This document shows positions 1 to 5,059 of a stretch of DNA of 12,123 nt, one piece after another (positions within the stretch are counted from its first letter, which is position 1; each line of letters starts with the position of its first letter). The notes under the pieces were generated by a model that saw only the letters and a list, made by a program, of their open reading frames with translations, had not been told where the DNA came from and did no database searches. Both the position numbers and the translations under genes were made by a program. Where the stretch lies: the NCBI GenBank assembly GCA_004562915.1, contig SFQZ01000077.1, forward strand, positions 1-12,123, read 5' to 3'. The stretch comes from a bacterium (lineage in GTDB: Bacteria > Bacillota_A > Clostridia > Lachnospirales > Lachnospiraceae).

Positions 1-509
1 CGACGATACTGGCGAACATTGAAGTTCTGAGAGTGGTAGATGCTTTCGGAATAGAACAGACGCTGGGGAATGTGCTGTTCGCATCAACATTCCTCGTAAC
101 AGATATTCTCAACGAAGAGGAAGGGAAAAAATACGCCACTAAAGCAGCATGGCTTGGTGTTATTACGGCAATTGTATTCGTTGTTGTATCCCAGAGCTGG
201 CTCCTCTACGAACCATCCGAATCGGATTGGGCCGGAGAGGGCTTCCAAATAGTCTTTTCCGCAGTACCGAGAATAGTAATAGCCAGCGTTGCGGTTTTCT
301 GCATTTGTCAGCATTTCGACATATGGATATACAGACTTATCTGGAAGCTGACAACCGGAATTACAGGAAGTGAGACGCGTTTTCTGTGGGTTAGAAACAA
401 TGGATCTACGCTGATCTCGCAGGCAATAATTGCTATCGTATACTGTTACCAGACAAAGGCCATGACCGGTGAAACGCTGTACAAAGAAGCCCCTCTCGCA
501 GGGGCGTGA
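1..509 (+). pseudogene. yhhQ: Queuosine precursor transporter (VUT/YhhQ family), 3'-truncated and running into a CRISPR repeat
   Basis: The frame is open from base 3, so the true start lies before the window; a GTG at 33 is only an internal candidate. Family members are multi-pass inner-membrane proteins that import queuosine precursors such as preQ0/preQ1. The sequence shows LVTDILNE followed by a GKKYA segment, two hydrophobic stretches, and the motif LWVRNNGSTLISQ near bases 381-422, which I recognise from this family. After about base 425 the similarity I can recall stops. The family normally continues for one or two more membrane segments, but here the frame reads through unrelated sequence into the first CRISPR repeat and ends at TGA 507-509 inside it. 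I therefore call it a truncated pseudogene. Family assignment is fairly sure; the exact break point, somewhere in 423-485, is inferred. Confidence 0.72.
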
Positions 510-583
510 ATTGAAATAGACATTCTACGTTGTGATCCCGGTATACGATGGAAGCCCCTCTCGCAGGGGCGTGAATTGAAATA
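486..583 (+). CRISPR. Remnant CRISPR array, type I-C-like, two identical repeats and one spacer
   Basis: Two identical 33-base copies lie at 486-518 and 551-583, exactly 65 bases apart, with a 32-base unique spacer at 519-550. Each repeat has a stem GCCCCT / AGGGGC with loop CTCGC (489-505 in copy 1) and ends in GTGAATTGAAAT. That end matches the ATTGAAA 3' terminus typical of type I-C repeats, which places transcription on the plus strand. The minus-strand translation gives the well-known spurious peptide ISIHAPARGAS, a signature of this repeat class. If the repeat is 32 bases, the spacer is 33, which suits type I-C. No leader precedes copy 1, only the broken transporter gene, and no cas genes are in the window. 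It is therefore probably an orphan fragment rather than an active array. Confidence 0.85.
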
Positions 584-756
584 AAAGTCTACAGCAGGAG
601 AGACCGCTGAACCGGAAGTCGTATACTGGTGGACAGCGAATTGAGGGAGATGCAAACGGCAAATTATTTTTCCGTTTTTCAAAGAATCGACCGCGCAGTC
701 TGGGAGCTAATGGCAGATTGACAGCGATAATACGGCACATTATTGGGGAGTATTGA
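584..756. other. No recognisable gene between the CRISPR remnant and the terminator
   Basis: This stretch would hold the second spacer (about 584-615) and the possible degenerate repeat. From about 649 to 756 I see no gene. A plus-strand frame of 56 codons is open from 580 to about 755 but has no ATG and no recognisable family. A second plus frame ends in ELREMQTANYFSVFQ and stops after about 23 further codons; it could be the tail of a lost gene, but I cannot name it. Confidence 0.4.
616..648 (+). repeat. Possible degenerate terminal CRISPR repeat
   Basis: The next repeat of a 65-base period would occupy 616-648. The last 13 bases there, GCGAATTGAGGGA, match the 3' end of the intact repeat at 9 of 13 positions and sit exactly in phase. 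GAAG at 615-618 also resembles the repeat's first four bases if one base is gapped. The stem-forming middle is not conserved, and overall in-phase identity is only about 15 of 33. Decayed repeats are common at the leader-distal end of arrays, which fits the inferred direction. A chance match cannot be excluded. Confidence 0.35.
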
Positions 757-790
757 AAAAGCACGGAGTCCTATAGGAATCCGTGCTTTC
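754..790 (-). terminator. Rho-independent terminator of the DUF6618-like gene
   Basis: A perfect 10-bp stem, AAAGCACGGA (758-767) and TCCGTGCTTT (780-789), encloses a 12-base loop that itself contains the palindrome TCCTATAGGA. Read on the minus strand, the hairpin is followed by an uninterrupted run of T residues (complement of 756-760). It lies 5 bases beyond the stop of the minus-strand gene that ends at 795, so it most likely terminates that transcript. Confidence 0.8.
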
Positions 791-794
791 AGTG

Positions 795-1124
795 TTATTG
801 GTCGGTGTATTTTTCTAAACTGCTCAGTTCTTCCAGATGGCACAGCCCGCTTGAGACTGTTACTGCATCCACCTTTTTCAGGGGCCCGGAAAGACGCTCT
901 GTATTCCAGAACAGATCCCGGTAGCTGGACAGTTCACTTCCTACGTCATGGTTTGGAATACAGATATAGTTCCCATAGCTGTGTTTCCCTGCAATTACGT
1001 GGAAGTAAGTCCCACGACCAGAGATTTCTGCTTCGTAACAGGATCCGGAATGTCTGATAAGTCGGATTTCCCCGTTTCGTCGTTCTTTTCGTTTTCCTCT
1101 TATAAGAATACATTGATATTCCAT
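795..1124 (-). CDS. DUF6618-like small protein, mobile-element associated
   Basis: This 109-residue protein is small, soluble-looking and has no signal peptide. It carries YGNYICIPNHDVGSEL, then FWNTERLS, then VDAVTV, an arrangement I recall from short Firmicutes proteins labelled DUF6618, often encoded on integrative or transposon-like elements. No function is known to me. The ATG at 1122-1124 is supported by a strong AGGAGGG (complement of 1131-1137) 6 bases upstream. That site overlaps the stop of the ExeA-like pseudogene, so the two genes were probably translated as one operon. A strong terminator follows the stop. Unlike its broken neighbours, the frame looks intact. The family name is from memory and should be checked; the reading frame itself is well supported. 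Confidence 0.65.
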   Translation of the reverse strand: MEYQCILIRGKRKERRNGEIRLIRHSGSCYEAEISGRGTYFHVIAGKHSYGNYICIPNHDVGSELSSYRDLFWNTERLSGPLKKVDAVTVSSGLCHLEELSSLEKYTDQ

Positions 1125-1135
1125 GGCACACCCTC

Positions 1136-1434
1136 CTACATCAGCTTCTGGTTGCTGACAGCCGCGAGGATCACTTCTGTATCGATTGACTTTTTCTCCA
1201 TTTGTGACCCAAGGGCAAGGGCATCCGTCATCAGGTTGTCGATCAGACGTGGATTTTCCTGGGAATGGCTGTGGATGGCAGAAAGAGCAGCTTTTCTATC
1301 ATGGTCTCGCTTCCCCCGGCACAGGTGAGTTTATGGAGGACATACCGTGCTACCTCATCATCTGAGAGACCCGAGAAGTTGTAATGGACAGTGATCCTCT
1401 GACGCAGTGATGTGGCATTGATGTGTGTGTAAAT
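1136..1434 (-). pseudogene. ExeA/TniB-like AAA ATPase fragment, 5'-truncated and frameshifted
   Basis: On the minus strand, from about 1434 down, one frame reads INATSLRQRITVHYNFSGL and then CAGGSETMIE. This resembles the C-terminal part of ExeA-like AAA ATPases that act as transposition helper proteins. At the run TTTT 1292-1295 (AAAA on the minus strand) that frame becomes nonsense and stops at 1243. Shifting one base gives a clean continuation, AALSAIHSHSQENPRLIDNL and then a tail ending SNQKLM with TAG at 1136-1138. A single A lost from a run of five (GAA AAA GCT) would explain this. The Walker A and B region and everything else upstream is missing, because the sequence changes to an alcohol dehydrogenase gene at about 1430. 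The remnant is about 100 codons and cannot make an active ATPase. The frameshift could also be a sequencing error, but the truncation would remain. Confidence 0.7.
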
Positions 1435-1827
1435 ACAAAGGAAAAAGATTTTTGAGAAGCTTTGATTGAAGCATTCGGTCCGGATAAAACGGATGTTATT
1501 TACGATTGTGCCGGAAATAATATCACAATGGGGCAGGCAATCAAATACGCAAGAAAAGGAGATGTTATCGTACTGGTTGTAGTATTTGCAGGAATGGCAG
1601 AGATTGATCTTGCTGTGGCAAACGACTATGAGCTGGACATTAAGAGTACCAAGATGTATTGTCATGATGATTACATAGATGGAATCAGGTTGGTAAAAGA
1701 GGAAAAAGTGCATTTAAAACCATTAATCTCAAAAACATTTGCATTCAAAGATTATCTTAAGACTTATCAGTATATTGACGAAAACCGCGAGACTACTATG
1801 AAAGTTATTATTAATGTTCAGGAGTAG
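1432..1827 (+). pseudogene. Zinc-type alcohol dehydrogenase (MDR), C-terminal fragment
   Basis: The frame reads NTKEKDF, an in-frame TGA at 1453-1455, then EALIEAFGPDKTDVIYDCAG and onward to the stop at 1825-1827. This resembles the last third of medium-chain, zinc-dependent alcohol/polyol dehydrogenases (sorbitol or threonine dehydrogenase-like): the end of the NAD-binding Rossmann fold (VIYDCAGN, then ARKGDVIVLV) and the C-terminal segment with HLKPLISKTFAFKDY. The family is usually about 340-350 residues; only about 130 remain. The catalytic zinc-binding N-terminal domain and the GxGxxG part of the fold are absent. A TTG at 1462 opens a 121-codon frame but has no convincing ribosome binding site. 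The fragment points toward the ROK gene and may once have served the same polyol or uronate pathway. Loss of function is nearly certain. Confidence 0.72.
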
Positions 1828-1866
1828 TTTATAGAGAAAATGGGAAATACCTTTTTCCTCAAACAT

Positions 1867-3000
1867 TCATATTGATTGAATAAATTGTTCTACATAAAAT
1901 AAAGCTGCACCGATGGCTGGGGTGTACTGGCCATGGGTACCCACAAGAATCTGATTCCGATCCAATACGAATGGAGAGGAAGAATTGATGCGTTTCAGCA
2001 GATACAAAATATCCTCTTCGGTAAAAAATGGTGCCAGATATCCATTTATAATAATAGGTGCGTCGATGATCAGGTTTAAATTCTTCATGGCAAAAGCCAG
2101 ATGATTCAGATAGTCTTCCCAGAGCTGGATGAGCTGGGGAGACTTTTTTTCTCTTAAAAGCGGAAAAAATTCTTTTACAGCCAGACCAGTAGCATGTACT
2201 AGGGCGTTGGCAGAACAATAAGTTTCCAGACAGCCATGATTTCCGCAGTAACAGAGAGGTCCATCGGGGGTGATACACATATGTTCAATGACCCCACTAT
2301 GCATGGTACATCCCTGATGGATCTGGTGGTTTGTTATGACAGCGCCGCCCAGATTTTCATTCAGTAAGAACACAACGGCACTATCCAGATCCTGATGATT
2401 CCATAATTCCAGAAAGGCAGCAGATTTCGAGTCATGTTCCAGATGACAGGAATAAGGAAGATGTCGGGAGAAATCTTTCAGATTCATGCCGGTATTATTC
2501 ATAATATTTCCATAGGTTACGGTTGTGTTATCGGGAGAAATGATTCCCTGAGTAGCAATGGAAATTCCAAGAATTTGGTTTTCCTCGTATGCATTTTGGG
2601 CAATGAATTCTTTGATTTTACCGGTAACCCGTTCATAATAAGCAGCTGCATTTGCATAAGGGAGAAAAATCGTGTCTGTACAAATGGTATTCCCATATAA
2701 ATCAACAGCAGTAATGTGAACCCTGTTTTTTAAAATCCCAATCCCAATTGAAATTTTAAAGTCTGAAACGATTCGAATCGCATGCGCTTTTCTTCCACCG
2801 GTGGAATCAAAAAAACCATTTCGTTCAATCAGACCTTCCGCCTCCAGTAAATTCAGATTTTGACTGACAGTGGATAACCCCATTTGCAGCTCCTGGACAA
2901 TCTGAAGCTTGGAAGTTACCTTTTTTCTGTAAATATACTGATAAACTTTGGATTTGTTTATTTTTTTTAAATTAATATTTGTTAATCCTTTTTCACTCAT
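1867..3000 (-). CDS. ROK-family transcriptional repressor (NagC/XylR-like)
   Basis: This is a 377-residue protein. Residues about 12-65 form a winged helix-turn-helix (VTSKLQIVQELQMGLSTVSQ, then LLEAEGLIER with a GGR turn). Residues about 80-370 form a ROK sugar-kinase-like domain. The ROK zinc site is present: H240 followed by C250-Y-C252-G and GC257-LE. D190 in EHDSKSAAF matches the conserved ROK aspartate, but the N-terminal phosphate-binding DxGxT motif is not evident, as expected of a regulator rather than a kinase. ROK repressors usually lose DNA binding when they bind a sugar or sugar phosphate. The gene is divergent from a mannitol dehydrogenase-family enzyme, and two inverted repeats lie between them, so it probably controls that gene and perhaps itself. 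The ATG at 2998-3000 has only a weak Shine-Dalgarno (GAGCGAG). The ligand is unknown; a polyol or uronate is my guess. Confidence 0.88.
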   Translation of the reverse strand: MSEKGLTNINLKKINKSKVYQYIYRKKVTSKLQIVQELQMGLSTVSQNLNLLEAEGLIERNGFFDSTGGRKAHAIRIVSDFKISIGIGILKNRVHITAVDLYGNTICTDTIFLPYANAAAYYERVTGKIKEFIAQNAYEENQILGISIATQGIISPDNTTVTYGNIMNNTGMNLKDFSRHLPYSCHLEHDSKSAAFLELWNHQDLDSAVVFLLNENLGGAVITNHQIHQGCTMHSGVIEHMCITPDGPLCYCGNHGCLETYCSANALVHATGLAVKEFFPLLREKKSPQLIQLWEDYLNHLAFAMKNLNLIIDAPIIINGYLAPFFTEEDILYLLKRINSSSPFVLDRNQILVGTHGQYTPAIGAALFYVEQFIQSI

Positions 3001-3044
3001 AAGACTCGCTCAATAACATTGTAAGATAAAAGTTAGTTTCAGAC

Positions 3045-3063
3045 TTATTCTAGTATAGAATAA
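3045..3063. promoter_or_regulatory. Inverted repeat overlapping the -10 box of the ROK gene
   Basis: TTATTCTA (3045-3052) and TAGAATAA (3056-3063) are perfect inverted repeats around the 3-base centre GTA. The dyad covers the candidate -10 box of the regulator gene, where a bound repressor would block transcription. It is AT-rich, so some palindromy by chance is possible. Confidence 0.45.
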
Positions 3064-3075
3064 TCAGAAATGCAA
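3047..3075 (-). promoter_or_regulatory. Candidate promoter of the ROK regulator
   Basis: On the minus strand TTGCAT (complement of 3070-3075) and TAGAAT (complement of 3047-3052) are separated by exactly 17 bases. The -10 matches TATAAT at 5 of 6 positions; the -35 matches TTGACA at only 3 of 6. The resulting leader would be about 40 bases. Confidence 0.5.
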
Positions 3076-3145
3076 TCATTAGAATATTATAAAAGCAAAC
3101 TATACAAAAATGGTAAATAAATATTGTACTATTTATCTAATAGAT

Positions 3146-3174
3146 TTATAGACATTAAAGATGTACACTATACT
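3146..3174 (+). promoter_or_regulatory. Candidate promoter of the mannitol dehydrogenase-family gene
   Basis: TATACT (3169-3174; 5 of 6 to TATAAT) is a reasonable -10 box. The best -35 at 17-base spacing is TTATAG (3146-3151), which is weak at 3 of 6. A weak -35 would suit a promoter that relies on an activator or on relief from repression. The AT-rich surroundings offer other -10-like sites, such as TATAAA at 3199, so the start point is uncertain. Confidence 0.4.
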
Positions 3175-3201
3175 TACGATTTAGATATAAGCGTAAGTAT
3201 A
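3169..3201. promoter_or_regulatory. Candidate ROK operator: 10-bp perfect inverted repeat
   Basis: TATACTTACG (3169-3178) and CGTAAGTATA (3192-3201) are perfect inverted repeats with a 13-base spacer, so the arm centres lie about 23 bases, or two helical turns, apart. The left arm includes the candidate -10 box TATACT. The site is 36 bases before the dehydrogenase start. Position, size and symmetry fit an operator for a dimeric or tetrameric repressor, with the divergent ROK protein the obvious candidate. Confidence 0.6.
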
Positions 3202-3236
3202 AAACTTTATAAAAGAAAAATGGATGAGGTAACAAC

Positions 3237-4859
3237 ATGAAGTTAACAATGAGTGGAATTGAAAACCGTAAAGCATGGGAAGAAGCAGGAATCACACTTC
3301 CCGGATATGATGTGAAGAAAGTTTCAGAAAAAGCAAAAAAGGAACCGGAGTGGGTGCATTTCGGCATCGGAAATATTTTCCGTATCTTTATAGGCGGTAT
3401 TGCAGACGGACTTCTGGAAGAAGGGGCGATGGACAGAGGTATTACCTGTGTAGAAACTTTCGATTATGATGTGGTAGATAAAATTTATGAACCCTATGAC
3501 AATCTGGGGCTCAGCGTAATTTTGCATGGGGATGGTACAAGAGAATATAAGGTATTGGGTTCTCTGGCAGAGGCGGTAAAAGCCCAGTCTTCCAATCCTG
3601 AACAATGGAATCGGCTGAAAGAAATTTTTGCAAGTCCGTCCCTTCAGATGGTTTCTTTTACAATTACTGAAAAAGGATATGCACTGCAGAAAGCAGACGG
3701 TACCTGGTTCCCGTTTGTGGAAGCGGATATCCAGAATGGTCCCAAGAAAGCTATCGGAGCCATGGCAGTGCTGACAGCGATGCTTTATGAAAGATATAAA
3801 GCAGGCAAATATCCTCTGGCGCTGGTTTCTATGGATAACTGTTCTCAAAATGGTGCAAAACTTCGGGAGTCTGTGCTGACTATGACGGAAGAATGGAAGA
3901 AAGAGGGTTTTGTTGATGCCGGATTTACAGACTATGTCAGTAATGAAAAAACAGTTGCTTTCCCATGGACTATGATTGATAAGATCACACCACGTCCAAG
4001 TGAGCGGATTGCCAACGACCTTGAAAATCTGGGGGTAGAGGATATGCAGCCGGTGATTACCGGAAAGAAAACCTACATAGCTCCTTTTATCAATGCGGAA
4101 AAGCCTCAGTATCTTGTGATTGAAGACAGTTTTCCTAATGGTCGTCCTGCACTGGAAAAAGGTTTTGGCGTGTATATGGCTGACCGGAAAACAGTAAATT
4201 TGGCTGAACGTATGAAAGTAACTGTATGCCTGAATCCGGTACATTCTGCCACCGGACCTCTTGGGGTGGTACTGGGATACGATCTGTTTGCGCATATGCT
4301 GAATACGGATGCGGATATGATGAAAATGGCCCGGATGGTGGCTTATGATGAGGGACTTCCGGTAGTACAGGATCCGGGAATCCTTTCACCACAGGCATTT
4401 GTAGATGAACTTTTCGATGATCGTTTCCCCAATGAATACCTGGGAGATACCAATCTCCGACTGGCTGTGGATGTATCCCAGATGGTAGGTATCCGATTTG
4501 GAGAAACGATAAAAGCATACGTAGCAAAATACGGTGATGCTTCCCGACTCACCGCTCTTCCACTGGGAATTGCCGGATGGCTCCGGTATATGCTGGCGGT
4601 GGATGATGCAGGAAATAAGTATGAATTGGCTCCCGATCCTATGAACGAAGAAATTCAGGAACGGTTGAAAGACATTGTAGTGGGTCGGCAGGAAACTTTT
4701 ACAGATCAGCTTAAGCCTATTCTCTCCAATGAGCGTATGTTCTTTATCGACCTTTACCGGGCAGGTGTGGGAGAGAAAATTGAAGTGATGTTCCGGGAAA
4801 TGATTGCCGGTCCGGGTAGTGTAAAAGCAACAGTTCATAAATATACAACAGAAAAATAA
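3237..4859 (+). CDS. Mannitol dehydrogenase / fructuronate reductase family oxidoreductase
   Basis: This 540-residue protein belongs to the long-chain, metal-independent polyol dehydrogenases (mannitol 2-dehydrogenase, UxuB fructuronate reductase, altronate oxidoreductase). Residues 43-49, GIGNIFR, are the family's NAD(P)-binding glycine-rich turn in an N-terminal Rossmann fold. The helical C-terminal half holds the catalytic set K327, N333 and H336 in KVTVCLNPVHSA. In mannitol dehydrogenase proper, as I recall, K and N are five apart; here they are six apart, a form I associate with a Firmicutes UxuB-like branch. Such enzymes reduce D-fructuronate to D-mannonate or interconvert a ketose and a polyol with NAD(H). 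ATG 3237 follows GGATGAGG at 3222-3229. The gene stands alone, divergent from a ROK regulator, and no uxuA or uxaC is in view, so the substrate is open: fructuronate, fructose/mannitol or another polyol. Confidence 0.85.
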   Translation: MKLTMSGIENRKAWEEAGITLPGYDVKKVSEKAKKEPEWVHFGIGNIFRIFIGGIADGLLEEGAMDRGITCVETFDYDVVDKIYEPYDNLGLSVILHGDGTREYKVLGSLAEAVKAQSSNPEQWNRLKEIFASPSLQMVSFTITEKGYALQKADGTWFPFVEADIQNGPKKAIGAMAVLTAMLYERYKAGKYPLALVSMDNCSQNGAKLRESVLTMTEEWKKEGFVDAGFTDYVSNEKTVAFPWTMIDKITPRPSERIANDLENLGVEDMQPVITGKKTYIAPFINAEKPQYLVIEDSFPNGRPALEKGFGVYMADRKTVNLAERMKVTVCLNPVHSATGPLGVVLGYDLFAHMLNTDADMMKMARMVAYDEGLPVVQDPGILSPQAFVDELFDDRFPNEYLGDTNLRLAVDVSQMVGIRFGETIKAYVAKYGDASRLTALPLGIAGWLRYMLAVDDAGNKYELAPDPMNEEIQERLKDIVVGRQETFTDQLKPILSNERMFFIDLYRAGVGEKIEVMFREMIAGPGSVKATVHKYTTEK

Positions 4860-4903
4860 GGAAGAATTTTTGCATAATTCTGATTACAAAGCAAGATATT
4901 CTC

Positions 4904-4932
4904 TGGATAATATTTACAACATGTGCTATACT
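4904..4932 (+). promoter_or_regulatory. Candidate promoter of the methylene-THF reductase operon
   Basis: TATACT (4927-4932) is preceded by TG at 4924-4925, giving an extended -10 element. TGGATA (4904-4909), 17 bases upstream, matches TTGACA at 4 of 6 positions. Transcription would start near 4939, leaving a leader of about 120 bases before the TTG start of the first gene. Confidence 0.5.
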
Positions 4933-4965
4933 TATAACTGCATTAATTGTAGACTTATTACCGGG

Positions 4966-5011
4966 TCATTTTATGCCTTCATCCGTGTGCAGAGGGTGAA
5001 AGATAAAATGA
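4966..5011 (+). promoter_or_regulatory. Long stem-loop in the leader of the methylene-THF reductase operon
   Basis: The outer stem TCATTTTAT (4966-4974) pairs with ATAAAATGA (5003-5011). After one unpaired G, CCTTCATCC (4976-4984) pairs with GGGTGAAAG (4994-5002) with one C-A mismatch and one G-U pair, closing a 9-base loop (4985-4993). It is not followed by a U run, so it does not look like a terminator. I do not recognise it as a THF, SAM or cobalamin riboswitch. It may stabilise the mRNA, bind a regulator, or be part of a larger fold with the purine-rich ribosome binding site downstream. Confidence 0.5.
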
Positions 5012-5059
5012 ACAGGTGAGTATAAGGTTTATAAATCATTTCGTAAGGAAGGTGAGCAA

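Noticed and set aside
446..682. Minus-strand frame of 78 codons containing ISIHAPARGAS
   Set aside because: It is a translation of the CRISPR repeats; this peptide is a known artefact of type I-C arrays.
580..755. Plus-strand 56-codon open frame (LFFRFSKNRPRSLG) and an overlapping frame with MQTANYFSVFQ
   Set aside because: No usable start with a ribosome binding site and no family I recognise. Either could be a tail of a lost gene, but they overlap each other and the array remnant.
743..1328. Plus-strand frames of 104 and 126 codons
   Set aside because: They are antisense to the DUF6618-like gene and the ExeA-like fragment, which have family-like sequence, a ribosome binding site and a terminator on the minus strand.
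1835..1860. Possible bidirectional terminator between the converging dehydrogenase fragment and ROK gene (GGGAAA / TTTCCT)
   Set aside because: The stem is only about six weak pairs and the flanking runs are short; not convincing without folding data.
4863..4880. AGAATT / AATTCT hairpin after the mannitol dehydrogenase-family gene
   Set aside because: A six-pair AT-rich stem with the T run in the loop rather than after it; does not look like a terminator.
5042..5047. CGTAAG before the RnfC2-like gene, matching one arm of the dyad at 3169-3201
   Set aside because: A single six-base half-site within the ribosome binding region, with no second arm; expected by chance.
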